Source of the DNA: Magnetospirillum sp902729445
GTDB lineage: Bacteria; Pseudomonadota; Alphaproteobacteria; Rhodospirillales; Magnetospirillaceae
DNA: 64,000 bases
Direction of reading: 5' to 3'
NCBI RefSeq assembly: GCF_902729445.1
Contig: NZ_CACVCE010000001.1
Location: forward strand, 186,001-250,000
The stretch's first letter is position 1; the number at the start of each line of letters is the position of its first letter. The notes under the pieces were generated by a model. It was given only the letters and a program-made list of their open reading frames with translations, did no database searches and had not been told where the DNA came from. The position numbers and the translations under genes are program-made. Of this stretch, positions 9,707-18,661 are shown in pieces.

Positions 9707-10464
9707 TCTCGGTTCCCCAAATGCCGACGCCGTCCCGCCTGGTCTGGCGGGACAGCGTCGACAGTACCAACGATGAAGCACGGCGGCTGATCGCGAACGG
9801 ATCAGCCGCCGATCTGCTTGTGGTGGCGGCGGGTCAGCAAAGCAAGGGCAGGGGGCGGCGCGGCCGCACCTGGATCAGCCCGGAAGGCAACCTGCATTGT
9901 TCGGTGCTGATCGGCATCGATGGGCGCCTGGGGCAGGCGGCACAACTGGGCTTCGCGGCCGCCGCCGCTTTGGTCGATGGGCTTTCCCAGGCCCTTCCCC
10001 TGACCCGCCTGCGCGCCAAATGGCCCAACGACGTGATGGCCGAGACCCATGAGGGCTGGAAGAAATGCGCCGGCATGCTGCTGGAGCCGGTCGGCAGCCA
10101 ATGGCTGATCCTGGGTCTGGGTGTCGATGTCGCCGACGCACCGCCGGCCGAGGGCATGAACCATCCGGCGGTCAGCCTGGCCGAGCTGGGCTATCGCGGC
10201 AACGCGATGGGGGTGCTGGACGGCTTCATGGCGGCGTTCATCCCGGCGGTTGGGCTGTGGCGCGAACAGGGATTCACACCGATCCGCCACGCCTGGCTGG
10301 ATCGCTCGCGCGGGTTGGGCGAGCCGTGCGTGGTGCGTCTGGAAGCGGAAACCGTGACCGGCACCTTCACCGGACTTGACGAGGAAGGCGCACTGATCTT
10401 GGATCAACCCGGCCAGGGATTGCGCCGTATCCTGGCCGGCGATGTGTTCTTTCCCCCCGTCTGA
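9703..10464 (+). CDS. birA: Biotin--[acetyl-CoA-carboxylase] ligase
   Basis: This 253-aa enzyme activates biotin as biotinyl-AMP and attaches it to the carrier subunit of acetyl-CoA carboxylase. The BirA/LplA catalytic core is visible: VDSTNDEARRL, then the adenylate-binding loop GRGRRGRTW near residue 46, and RAKWPNDV. The N-terminal winged-helix repressor domain of E. coli BirA is absent, so this is the short, non-regulatory class. The GTG at 9703 overlaps the nuoN stop. An ATG at 9721 is the alternative start. Confidence 0.93.
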   Translation: MISVPQMPTPSRLVWRDSVDSTNDEARRLIANGSAADLLVVAAGQQSKGRGRRGRTWISPEGNLHCSVLIGIDGRLGQAAQLGFAAAAALVDGLSQALPLTRLRAKWPNDVMAETHEGWKKCAGMLLEPVGSQWLILGLGVDVADAPPAEGMNHPAVSLAELGYRGNAMGVLDGFMAAFIPAVGLWREQGFTPIRHAWLDRSRGLGEPCVVRLEAETVTGTFTGLDEEGALILDQPGQGLRRILAGDVFFPPV

Positions 10465-10478
10465 CCGGAAGGGTCCCC

Positions 10479-11258
10479 ATGCTTCTTGCCATCGACGCAG
10501 GTAACACCAACATCGTCTTCGCCGTTTTCGACGGCGAACAGGTCAAGGGCGAGTGGCGGGCTTCGACCCACACCGACCGCACCGCCGACGAATTGGGGGT
10601 GTGGCTGATGCAGCTTCTGACCACCGCCGGCATGCGCCGCGAGGACATCACCTCGGCGATCATCGCCAGCGTGGTGCCGGCCATGGTGTTCTCGTTGAAG
10701 ACGCTGTGCCGGCGCTATTTCGCCTGTGACCCGGTGGTGGTCGGCGACGAAGGGGTGCAATTGGGCATCCAGGTCCTGCTGGACCGGCCCGAGGAAGTGG
10801 GCGCCGACCGATTGGTCAACGCGGTGGCCGCCCATATGTGCTATCAAGGTCCGCTGATCGTCATCGATTTCGGCACCGCCACCACCTTCGACGTTGTCGA
10901 TGCCGAGGGCAATTATTGCGGCGGCGCCATCGCGCCGGGCATCAATTTGTCGCTGGAAGCCCTGCACATGGCCGCCGCCAAGCTGCCGCGCGTCGCCATC
11001 GGCCGGCCCAAGCAGGTGATCGGCAAGGCCACGGTGCCGGCGATGCAGTCGGGCATCTTTTGGGGCTATGTCGGCCTGATCGAGGGGCTGGTGCGCCGCA
11101 TCGAGGAAGAGGCCGGAGCCAAGATGCTGGTGGTCGCCACCGGCGGGCTGGCGCCCTTGTTCGCCGAGGCGACGCCGGTGATCGGCAAGCTGGACCCCGA
11201 CCTGACGCTGCGGGGCCTATTGGAAATTCACCGTCGCAACAAACGTTTGGAAGCCTGA
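10479..11258 (+). CDS. coaX: Type III pantothenate kinase
   Basis: CoaX (259 aa) phosphorylates pantothenate, the first step of coenzyme A synthesis, and belongs to the acetate/sugar kinase fold. The phosphate-binding motif DAGNTNIVFAVF is at residues 5-16. DFGTATTFD near residue 130 and the CGGAIAPGI loop are characteristic of type III. It lies 15 bases after birA, and its TGA overlaps the ATG of the RNase J gene, so birA, coaX and RNase J form one transcription unit behind nuo. Confidence 0.95.
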   Translation: MLLAIDAGNTNIVFAVFDGEQVKGEWRASTHTDRTADELGVWLMQLLTTAGMRREDITSAIIASVVPAMVFSLKTLCRRYFACDPVVVGDEGVQLGIQVLLDRPEEVGADRLVNAVAAHMCYQGPLIVIDFGTATTFDVVDAEGNYCGGAIAPGINLSLEALHMAAAKLPRVAIGRPKQVIGKATVPAMQSGIFWGYVGLIEGLVRRIEEEAGAKMLVVATGGLAPLFAEATPVIGKLDPDLTLRGLLEIHRRNKRLEA

Positions 11259-12952
11259 TGGCGCGCAAGAAGCCTGTTACCGCCGATTCCGTCGGCGAGC
11301 TTACCTTCCTTCCCCTTGGCGGTGCCGGCGAGATCGGCATGAATCTTGGCCTGTACGGCTATGACGGCAAGTGGCTGATGGTCGATTGCGGCGTCACCTT
11401 CGGCGACGAGACCATGCCGATGATCGACGTGGTGATGGCCGATCCGTCATGGATCGAGGACCATCGCGACGATCTGGTCGGCCTGGTCATCACCCACGGT
11501 CACGAGGATCATCTGGGCGCCATCCAGTATCTGTGGCCGCGCCTGAAATGCCCGGTCTATGCCAGCCCGTTCGCCGCCGCCGTGCTGAAGGGCAAGCTGC
11601 ACGAAACCGGCCTGCAGAACATCGTGCCGCTGCATGTGGTGGCCCAGGGCTCGCGCTTCGATGTCGGCCCGTTCAACATCGAAATGGTGTCCCTGACCCA
11701 CTCGATCCCCGAACCCAACCTGCTGGCCATCCGCACTCCGGCCGGGCTGGTGGTCCATACCGGCGACTGGAAGTTCGACCCCGATCCGCTGATCAGCGAC
11801 CCGTCCGATTACGAGGCCCTGCGCCGGATCGGCCGGGAAGGGGTGCTGGCCTTGGTGGGCGATTCCACCAACGTCATGACCAAGGGCCATTCCGGCTCGG
11901 AAGCCGAGGTCCGGGCCCACCTGATCGGCCTGCTGGGCCGCTACAAGCGCCGGGTCGCCATCACCTGCTTCGCCACCAACGTCGCCCGCCTGGAAAGCGT
12001 CGCCCTGGCCGCCGAGGCCAATGGCCGCTCGGTGGCCCTGGTCGGGCGCAGCCTGTGGCGCATCGAGAAGGCGGCGCGCGAGCTGGGTTATCTGAAGGAT
12101 ATCCGCCCCTTCCTGACCGACCACGACGCCGCCCATCTGCCGGCCGACCAGATCCTTTACTTGTGCACCGGCAGCCAGGGCGAGGCGCGGGCGGCACTGG
12201 CCCGCATCGCCGCCAACGACCATCCCACCGTCAAGCTGGGCAAGGGTGACGTGGTGCTTTACTCGTCGCGCGTCATCCCCGGCAACGAAAAGGCCATCTT
12301 CCGGGTGCAGAACCAGCTGATCCGGCTGGGCGTCGATGTGGTGACCGATCGGGAAGAGCCGATCCACGTGTCCGGCCACCCGGCCCGCGACGAGGTCGAA
12401 GAGATGTATCGCCTGCTCAAGCCCGCCATCGCCGTGCCGGTGCATGGCGAGGCCCGCCACGTCCAGGTCCATTGCGCCCTGGCGCTGGAACTGGGCTGCA
12501 CCCAGGCGGTGGCCATCGACAATGGCGCCATGCTGCGCCTGGCCCCCGGCCCAGCCGAGGTGATCGACCATGTCCCCACCGGCCGGCTGGCGGTGGACGG
12601 CCAGGCCCTGGAAGGCGGCCCCCGTCTGGTCCGCCTGGACAGCGAGCTGATCCGCGATCGCCGCCGCATGGTGTTCAACGGCTCGGCCGTGTGCACCATC
12701 GTCTGCGACCGCAAGGGCTTCCTGCTGACCGATCCGCAGGTGACGGCGCTGGGCCTGCTGGATGCCGAGCATTGGGCCGAGGAGCACGATCTGGTGGTGG
12801 AAGCCGCCCGCGACGCCTTCGAGGACCTGCCCCCCTCGGGCCGCAAGGACGATGCGGTGGCCGCCGAGGCGGTGCGCCGCGCCGTGCGTCGCCAGTTGAA
12901 AGAGATGCTGGGCCACAAGCCCATCACCAATGTCCATCTGGTCCGGGTTTGA
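11258..12952 (+). CDS. rnj: Ribonuclease J
   Basis: RNase J (564 aa) is a dual 5'-exo and endoribonuclease used in mRNA decay and rRNA maturation. The metallo-beta-lactamase core carries the zinc motif THGHEDHLGA near residue 78. The beta-CASP domain follows, with HVSGHPARDEVEEMYRLLKP and PVHGEARH, and then a C-terminal domain. The ATG at 11258 overlaps the coaX stop; longer upstream extensions would lie within coaX. Many Rhodospirillales have the same coaX-rnj arrangement. Confidence 0.95.
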   Translation: MARKKPVTADSVGELTFLPLGGAGEIGMNLGLYGYDGKWLMVDCGVTFGDETMPMIDVVMADPSWIEDHRDDLVGLVITHGHEDHLGAIQYLWPRLKCPVYASPFAAAVLKGKLHETGLQNIVPLHVVAQGSRFDVGPFNIEMVSLTHSIPEPNLLAIRTPAGLVVHTGDWKFDPDPLISDPSDYEALRRIGREGVLALVGDSTNVMTKGHSGSEAEVRAHLIGLLGRYKRRVAITCFATNVARLESVALAAEANGRSVALVGRSLWRIEKAARELGYLKDIRPFLTDHDAAHLPADQILYLCTGSQGEARAALARIAANDHPTVKLGKGDVVLYSSRVIPGNEKAIFRVQNQLIRLGVDVVTDREEPIHVSGHPARDEVEEMYRLLKPAIAVPVHGEARHVQVHCALALELGCTQAVAIDNGAMLRLAPGPAEVIDHVPTGRLAVDGQALEGGPRLVRLDSELIRDRRRMVFNGSAVCTIVCDRKGFLLTDPQVTALGLLDAEHWAEEHDLVVEAARDAFEDLPPSGRKDDAVAAEAVRRAVRRQLKEMLGHKPITNVHLVRV

Positions 12953-13034
12953 CACCGTTTCAATCGCTTCGTTGATTCCTGTCCCCGGCGCGGTCATGGT
13001 AATACCAGTGACCCGTCGATCAACGACACCGTCC

Positions 13035-13094
13035 CGTCATGCCCGGACTTGATCCGGGCATCCATGGATTGCCGGGTCAAGCCCGGCAATGACG
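13035..13094. repeat. Palindromic intergenic repeat, copy A
   Basis: A 60-base element made of two hairpins, each built from GCCGGG-like arms around a CTTGA or TCAAG centre. The whole is flanked by CGTCAT on the left and ATGACG on the right. The same architecture recurs at 31401, 40146 and 48617. In this copy the right-hand ATGACG contains the ATG at 13089 of the following MFS gene. Confidence 0.85.
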
Positions 13095-14342
13095 AAAGAT
13101 ATTCCCGTGTCCGACGCCCGTCACACCCTGTCCCTTCGTGTGTTGGCCCTGCGGGTCCTGGCCCCGTTCGCCGCCGGATATTTCCTGTCCTATCTGTACC
13201 GCACCGTCAACGCGGTGCTGGCGCCGCTGATCAGCAAGGCGGTGCATCTGGATGCCGGCGACCTGGGGCTGATGACCGGGGTGTATTTCCTGGCCTTCGG
13301 CTCGTTCCAGCTGCCGCTGGGCATCTTGCTCGATCGCTTCGGGCCGCGCCGGGTGGAGGCCGCGCTGCTGCTGTTCGCCGCCGCCGGCTCGGCCGCCTTT
13401 TCGGTGGCGCAATCGGCCGAGACCCTGATCCTGGGGCGCGCCCTGGTCGGGCTGGGGGTGTCGGCCTGCCTGATGGCCGCCTTGAAGGCCAACGTCCAGT
13501 TCTTCCCGCCGGCCAAGCTGCCCCTGTTCAACGGCATCATCCTGTCGGCCGGTGGCCTAGGCGCGGTGGCGGCCACCGCGCCGGTCCAGGCGGCGCTGGC
13601 CTTCGTCGATTGGCGCACCATCTTCGTGGTGCTGGCATTCCTGACGGTGGCGGCGGCGGTGAACCTGTTCCTGGTGGTGCCCGATCGCCATGGCAACGCG
13701 GTCCCCGAAAGTCTGCCCCAGCAACTGGCCGAGGTCGGCCGCATCTATCGTGACCGCCGCTTCTGGCGGCTGCTGCCGGTTGGCGTGGTATCGCAGGCGG
13801 CCTTCATGGCCATCCAGGGCCTGTGGGCCGGACCATGGCTGCGCGATGTCGCCGGCCTGCCCCCCGACGGCGTCGCCACCGGCCTGACCGCCATGGCCGC
13901 CGGCATGGCCGCCGGTTTCCTGGGCTGGGGCGTCATCGCCGAACGGGCCGGGCGGGTTGGCGTCGATCCCGCCCGGGTGCTGGGCGGCGGGCTGGTGCTG
14001 TTCCTGATCTGCCAGACCTTGATGATGGCCGGCTTCGTCGCCGCGCCCTTGGTGCTGGCGGTGGTCTATGGCTTCTCGGGGGCGTCCAGCACTTTGTCCT
14101 ATGTGGTGGCGACCCGGGGGTTTTCGCCGCATCTGGCCGGCCGGGCGACCACCAGCCTGAATTTGGGCATGTTCATGGGCGCTTTCCTGATGCAGTGGGG
14201 GCTGGGGGCGGTGATCGGACTATGGCCGAAATCGGACATCGGTTGGCCGGCGGAAGCCTTCACCATCGCCTTTGCCGTGCCGGCGGTTCTGCTGGCGGCC
14301 TCGATGGTGTGGGCGCTGCCCTTGCTGCGCAAACCGGCCTGA
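13089..14342 (+). CDS. MFS transporter
   Basis: A 417-aa polytopic membrane protein of the major facilitator superfamily with about 12 hydrophobic segments. The loop between TM2 and TM3 reads GILLDRFGPRRVE, matching the MFS signature G-x-x-x-D-R-x-G-x-R. The substrate cannot be told; the sequence resembles nitrate/organic-anion-like and general drug-type members equally. The ATG at 13089 is part of the right arm of a palindromic repeat and has no clear ribosome binding site. A GTG six codons in, at 13107, is an equally plausible start. Confidence 0.85.
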   Translation: MTKDIPVSDARHTLSLRVLALRVLAPFAAGYFLSYLYRTVNAVLAPLISKAVHLDAGDLGLMTGVYFLAFGSFQLPLGILLDRFGPRRVEAALLLFAAAGSAAFSVAQSAETLILGRALVGLGVSACLMAALKANVQFFPPAKLPLFNGIILSAGGLGAVAATAPVQAALAFVDWRTIFVVLAFLTVAAAVNLFLVVPDRHGNAVPESLPQQLAEVGRIYRDRRFWRLLPVGVVSQAAFMAIQGLWAGPWLRDVAGLPPDGVATGLTAMAAGMAAGFLGWGVIAERAGRVGVDPARVLGGGLVLFLICQTLMMAGFVAAPLVLAVVYGFSGASSTLSYVVATRGFSPHLAGRATTSLNLGMFMGAFLMQWGLGAVIGLWPKSDIGWPAEAFTIAFAVPAVLLAASMVWALPLLRKPA

Positions 14343-14442
14343 TATCTTGAATAATCAAGCGATTACCGGGCGGGGCGATGTATAGTGTCGTCGGGTAGGG
14401 CCGCCTGCGAATGGCGTCCCGGATCGGGCGACGAGAAATTCC

Positions 14443-16042
14443 ATGCGACTTCGAGTGCGGCTGCGGCTGGGGGCCTGGCTTGTATTGCTGACTGCGTTCG
14501 CAGCGCTGCCGCTGATCGCTTTTTCCGGCTATGCCGTCTATCAATTGGGTCTGTCGCAGAGCAAGGCGACGGCGATCTTGCTGACGCAACGAACGGAAGC
14601 GACCGCCAACGCGGTGGCCGAGCGTTTGTCGGCGGCGTTGGGTGGCCTGCACGCCTTGGCTCAGTCCGACACCGCCCGGAAGGGCGACGTGGCCGCCCTG
14701 GCCGAGTTCGCCCGTCGGGTCCGCCCGCTTTATCCCGAGGTTCTGGCCATCAATATGGTCCGTTCCGACGGCGAGATGATCTTTCACACCTCGCGCCCGT
14801 TCGGCGAAAAATTGCCGCCGACCGCCGACCGCCGACATCGACTCGGCCGGCCGCGCCATCGCCACCGGCCGGCCGGTCATTTCCGGGCCGTTCATGGGGG
14901 CGGTGTCTAAGGTGTGGGCGGTGTCGCTGGGGCTGCCGGTCAGCTTGGGCGACAAAGGGGTGCTGTGCCTGCGCATGAACATGACCGCCAGCAGTTTCAA
15001 CGACGTCCTGGGCGAGCAGCGCCTGCCCGAGCATTGGACCGGGGTGCTGCTTGCCGCCGACGGAACCACGGTGGCGCGGACGCGCTCGCCCGAATCGGCG
15101 ATCGGGACCAAGGCGCCGCCTTCGTTGGTGAAGGCGCAGGCCGAGCGGCGCACCGGCCTGTTTCCGACCCTGACGCGCGAGGGCGTGCCCAGTTCCACAG
15201 CCTTGTCCAAGGTGCCCGGCTGGGATTTGTGGGTGGCGATCGCGGTGCCCGAGGCCAGCATCGACGCCGAGGCCGACCGCTTCCTGATCGAGGTCGCGGT
15301 GGCCGGCTGCGCCGTTCTGGCAGCCAGCATCGTCGTCGCCCTGTGGTTGGCGCGCCATCTGGCCGGCCAGATCACGCGGGCCTCGGCGGCGTCTGCGGCG
15401 CTGGCCGACGGCCATGCCGACAGCGTGCCGGACAGCGATATCGTCGAGTTGGGGGCGATGGGGGCCGCCCTTGGCACCGTCAAGGCACGCGAGATCGAGA
15501 CCCAGGCGGCCCTGCTCGAGGCGGTCAGCGTCAACGAGCAGACCGCGGCCGCGCTCAGTCAGGCGCAATGCGACCAACTCACCGGCCTGGCCGGCCGCGG
15601 GCTGTTCCTCGACCAGGCTCAGGCCCTGAAGGACAATTGCCCGGACGGGTCGGGTCTGGCCATTCTGTTCATCGATCTCGACGGCTTCAAGGCGGTCAAC
15701 GACACGTTGGGGCACGAGGCGGGCGACCGTGTCCTGGTTCGCGCCGCCGACATTCTAAGGGCCGCGATCGGTGCTGGCGATGTCGTCGGACGGCTGGGCG
15801 GCGACGAATTCGTGATCGGCGTGGCCGGGCCGATCGACGCAATCGGTGAACTGGCGGCCGACATCGCCGGCCGGTTGGTTGCCAGCATCGCCACCATCGG
15901 CGACGGGATCGGCTGCAGCATCGGCGTGGCGACGCCGCACCCCGGCCCCGAGAGGTTAGGCGATATCATGAAGCGCGCCGATCAGGCGATGTATGCCGCG
16001 AAAAGGCACGGCAAGAATTGCTATGTCGTGGCGCAAAGATGA
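14443..16042 (+). pseudogene. Membrane diguanylate cyclase (Cache-like sensor, HAMP-like linker, GGDEF), split by a frameshift
   Basis: Two reading frames together encode one protein that would make cyclic di-GMP. The first (14443-14910) holds TM1 (LVLLTAFAALPLIAFSGYAV) and the first half of an extracytoplasmic sensor domain. The second continues that sensor, then TM2 near 15300, a linker and a GGDEF domain with an intact RLGGDEF motif and DLDGFKAVNDTLGHEAGD. The allosteric I-site Arg is missing (GAGD where RxxD is usual). The frame breaks inside three perfect copies of CCGCCGA at 14815-14835. Removing one 7-base copy restores one continuous frame of about 530 codons. Either the gene is phase variable, or it is a recent null allele or an assembly error. 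Confidence 0.8.
14815..14836. repeat. Heptamer tandem repeat CCGCCGA x3
   Basis: Three perfect contiguous copies of CCGCCGA plus one extra C lie inside the coding region of the GGDEF gene. The unit length is not a multiple of three, so gain or loss of one unit switches the reading frame. With three copies, as here, the gene is off; with two it would be on. Confidence 0.9.
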
Positions 16043-16309
16043 AGGTTTCGCGACTGAGTCCATAGGATAGTAGCCGAGCATCCGGCTTGGCCCTAGCATC
16101 CCGTCAGGAAAACAGACGGTTGGGGCCGATGGACATCCGCGATTTCTTTTGCTGCCTGCCGGCCTTGTCAAACGCCAGACTGGTCGGCGGCGCCGTGCCG
16201 GGGCCGGATCTTCGCCGCGCGTTGAACATGGCGTTGACCTGCGACCGGACCATCCATTGCCAATTTCGCCTGACCTGTTCGTGCCTGGCCTCGCAGGTGA
16301 TGGAATCGC

Positions 16310-16732
16310 TTATGCGTGACGCTGCTGCGTGAAGAACGGCCGGTATTTCATGTCCTCGTTCATGATGTGATCCAGCAGCCAATGCTTGAGGAAGCGGATC
16401 ATCTCGTCGGTCAGGCGGTCGGGCGCCTGCCCGGATAAATGCCGGGCGCGGAACTCGACGACGTGGCGCTTCAACTCGTGGTGCATTTCGTGGTGGGCCA
16501 GCAACAAATCGACCGGGTATTCGCGCGCCGCCAGCGCCGCTTCCTCGCGGGTGAAATGTTCGTCGGTGAAGGATTGCAGCTCGTCGAACAGGGCGTTCAG
16601 GGCGACCGTGTCGGGCTGACCCTGGCGCCACAGATCGTAGACCCGGCCCAGGATGTCGAGAAAGCGTTGATGGTCGGCGTCCAGTTGGGGTGAACCGACG
16701 CTGTAGCTGTGATCCCAAACGATCAAGGGCAT
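16310..16732 (-). CDS. Bacteriohemerythrin
   Basis: A 140-aa single-domain hemerythrin that reversibly binds O2 at a non-heme di-iron site. The full ligand set is visible: His in VWDHSYSVG, His in LDADHQRF, the HFTREE motif (His and Glu), HHEMHHEL, and HWLLDHIMNED (His and Asp). Its length is normal. It is the last gene of a three-gene minus-strand operon, 3 bases after the preceding stop, with the copper-storage-like protein first. The O2-storage or sensing role is inferred from the family. The 267 bases downstream to the GGDEF gene show no convincing gene. Confidence 0.92.
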   Translation of the reverse strand: MPLIVWDHSYSVGSPQLDADHQRFLDILGRVYDLWRQGQPDTVALNALFDELQSFTDEHFTREEAALAAREYPVDLLLAHHEMHHELKRHVVEFRARHLSGQAPDRLTDEMIRFLKHWLLDHIMNEDMKYRPFFTQQRHA

Positions 16733-16735
16733 TTC

Positions 16736-16981
16736 TTAGCTCCGGGGCGGCGGCAGTAGCGCGGCCCAAGGAGCCAGCATGGTCTCGATCGTTCGGGTCC
16801 ACAAGGACCATGGCGCCAACCACGGCAAAGCCTGCATCATTCCTTCCGCCAGGGGCAGGGCCTGGCGGAAATCGGGGCAGGCCGTCAGGCGGATGATGAT
16901 GGTCTCGGCACCGTCTTCGGCGCGATGGTCGATGGCGATTGTCAGGTTGGGCAGCTCCGCGGTGATCCGGGTCTCGTCCAT
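16736..16981 (-). CDS. Conserved small protein of unknown function
   Basis: An 81-aa soluble protein I do not recognise. It has an acidic, beta-like N-terminal half (TAELPNLTIAIDHRAEDGAE, then TIIIRL) and a hydrophobic Trp/Pro-rich C-terminal half (ALPWLAPWSLWTRTIE). AGGAAGGG lies just before the ATG, which supports translation. It sits between the Csp-like gene (35 bases upstream) and the hemerythrin gene (3 bases downstream), so it is probably co-expressed with two metal-binding proteins. No metal-ligand cluster is visible: it has one Cys and one His. Confidence 0.7.
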   Translation of the reverse strand: MDETRITAELPNLTIAIDHRAEDGAETIIIRLTACPDFRQALPLAEGMMQALPWLAPWSLWTRTIETMLAPWAALLPPPRS

Positions 16982-17016
16982 GGCTCTGCCCTTCCTGGTT
17001 GGTGTGGGGGCTGTGG

Positions 17017-17340
17017 CTACAGCAGCTTGCGGCACTGGGTGGCGGCGCGGCGGCAGGCCTCGGCGCATTGCTTCATGCGCAGATCCTCGGCCGCCAGCTT
17101 CTCGCAGGAATCGGCGCACTTGTCGCAGATTTCGGCGGTGACGCGCAACAGGCCGGTGAATTGCCGCGAGCTGCGCAGCAGGAAGTCGGTGGCGGTCTCG
17201 GCGATGTCGGCGGTATCCAGCAGCAATTGCACCAGTTCCCACTCGGCCAGCGCGCCCCCGTGCTGCATGCCGTGGATGGCCGCCTCGGTGGCGACGCGGT
17301 GGGCCTCGTCGCAGGCGTCGATACAGCTCTTCATGGACAT
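17017..17340 (-). CDS. Four-helix-bundle copper-binding protein (Csp/DUF326-like)
   Basis: A 107-aa protein rich in Cys and His at helical spacings: CIDACDEAH, then CDKCADSCEKL, then CAEACRRAATQC. This matches the DUF326 or copper storage protein (Csp) family, whose members bind many Cu(I) ions inside a four-helix bundle. No signal peptide is present, so it would be a cytosolic Csp3-type protein. The start is the ATG at 17340 behind GAGGGAGGG; a longer frame upstream lacks such a site. It heads the operon ending in bacteriohemerythrin. Confidence 0.82.
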   Translation of the reverse strand: MSMKSCIDACDEAHRVATEAAIHGMQHGGALAEWELVQLLLDTADIAETATDFLLRSSRQFTGLLRVTAEICDKCADSCEKLAAEDLRMKQCAEACRRAATQCRKLL

Positions 17341-17413
17341 GGTCTGGTCCCTCCCTCGTGTGGCGAATCGCTCGTGGAAAAGCGTGCAACCATTGGCGCG
17401 TTCCGTCAACGCG

Positions 17414-17446
17414 AAAGGCCCGGCGGATGACCGCCGGGCCCTGGTT
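17414..17446 (-). terminator. Terminator hairpin after livK
   Basis: A perfect 10-bp stem of GGCCCGGCGG and its complement around a 4-base ATGA loop, about 60 bases past the livK stop. On the minus strand it is followed by a short CCTTTCG tract. It separates livK from the copper-protein operon. Confidence 0.65.
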
Positions 17447-17501
17447 TAACCGTCGCGCCTTCGATCAAAGGCGCGACGCTCTCATCTTGCCGAAACGCGG
17501 G

Positions 17502-18602
17502 TCAGTCGGCGTAGGTGTACTTGCCGTTCTTCCACACATACATGACATAGGTCGGGCCGATGACGTCGCCCTTGGCATCGAAGCCGACATTGCCGATGGC
17601 GGTGTCGAACTTGTTGGCGCGCAAGGTGTCGGCGACCTTCTTCCACTCGGTGCTCTTGGCCTTGTCGACCGCCTGCGCCCACGCCTGGATGGTGGCATAG
17701 GTGTACAGGGTATAGGCCTCGGGCTCGTAATTCTGGGCGCGGAAATGCTTCACCAGATCGGCGTTCTGCGGCAGCAGGCGCGGATCGGGGCTGAAGGTCA
17801 TCAAGGTGCCTTCGCCGGCGGCGCCGGTGATGGCCCAATATTCCTCGGTGACCAGGGCGTCGGCGCCCATCAGGGTGGTCTTCATGCCCTGGTCGCGCAT
17901 CTGGCGCACGATCAGGCCGCCCTCGGTCTTGTAGCCGCCCAGGAACAGCACATCGACCTTGGCCTGCTTGGCCTTGGTCACCAGCGCCGAATAATCCTTC
18001 TCGCCGGGGGTGATGGCCTCGAAGAAGGCTTCCTTGACGCCCAGCTTGTTCAGCGAGCCCTTGAACTCGTCGGCCAGGCCCTTGCCATAGGCCGACTTGT
18101 CGTGGATCACCGCGACCACCTTGCCCTTGAGCTTCTGGGCGACGTATTCGGCAGCGATCTTGCCCTGGTTGTCGTCACGGCCGCAGGTGCGGAACACGTT
18201 GGGCAGGCCGCGTTCGGTGAACTTCGGATTGGTCGAGGCCGGGGAAATCTGCAAGATTCCGTTTTCCTGGTAGACCTCGGAGGCCGGGATCGACGAGCCC
18301 GAGCAGAAATGGCCGGCGACGAAGGCGACCTTCTTCGAGGCCAGTTCCTCGGCGACCGAGCGGGCCTGCTTGGGATCGCAGGCGTCGTCGCCCATCACCA
18401 ATTGCAGCTTCTGGCCCAGCACGCCGCCCTTGGCGTTGATGTCCTCGACCGCCTTGGCGGCGCCGCGCTTGAACTGCTCGCCGAAGGCGGCTTCCGAGCC
18501 GGTCATCGGGCCGGCCACGCCGATCACGATGTCGGCCTTGGCGGTGGCGGTGGTCAACGCCGCGATGGCGGCGGCGACGGCAATCGTCTTGATCGTCCTC
18601 AT
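17502..18602 (-). CDS. livK: Branched-chain amino acid ABC transporter, periplasmic binding protein
   Basis: A 366-aa type I periplasmic binding protein. The signal peptide (residues 1-23) ends in TATAKA, and the mature part begins ADIVIGVAGPMTGSEAAFGE. Later SAYGKGLADEFK and LFLGGYKTEGG are typical of LivK/LivJ, which deliver Leu/Ile/Val or related amino acids to LivHMGF. The gene is last in the liv cluster, 59 bases after the small membrane protein gene. The exact ligand cannot be told from sequence. Confidence 0.93.
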   Translation of the reverse strand: MRTIKTIAVAAAIAALTTATAKADIVIGVAGPMTGSEAAFGEQFKRGAAKAVEDINAKGGVLGQKLQLVMGDDACDPKQARSVAEELASKKVAFVAGHFCSGSSIPASEVYQENGILQISPASTNPKFTERGLPNVFRTCGRDDNQGKIAAEYVAQKLKGKVVAVIHDKSAYGKGLADEFKGSLNKLGVKEAFFEAITPGEKDYSALVTKAKQAKVDVLFLGGYKTEGGLIVRQMRDQGMKTTLMGADALVTEEYWAITGAAGEGTLMTFSPDPRLLPQNADLVKHFRAQNYEPEAYTLYTYATIQAWAQAVDKAKSTEWKKVADTLRANKFDTAIGNVGFDAKGDVIGPTYVMYVWKNGKYTYAD

Positions 18603-18661
18603 CTCCCTTGTCCCTCCAGTAGGTGGTTCGTGTCCCTGTTAAACCTTAACACCCAGGCCGG

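Noticed and set aside
4751..9781. A very long open frame (over 1,600 codons) on the minus strand opposite nuoLMN
   Set aside because: It is an antisense artefact of GC-rich codon use: the composition is His/Gln/Asp/Arg-rich low complexity, with no domains, and it lies exactly opposite well-conserved nuo genes.
9703..12952. Considered a separate promoter for birA-coaX-rnj
   Set aside because: Starts overlap or nearly abut the preceding stops and no promoter-like pair was found in the short gaps, so read-through from nuo is the simpler view.
11447..12997. A long minus-strand open frame opposite the RNase J gene
   Set aside because: Same composition bias; the plus strand encodes a clear RNase J.
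16087..16332. An 81-codon plus-strand frame between the GGDEF gene and the hemerythrin gene
   Set aside because: No ribosome binding site, overlaps the hemerythrin 3' end, and shows no recognisable motif.
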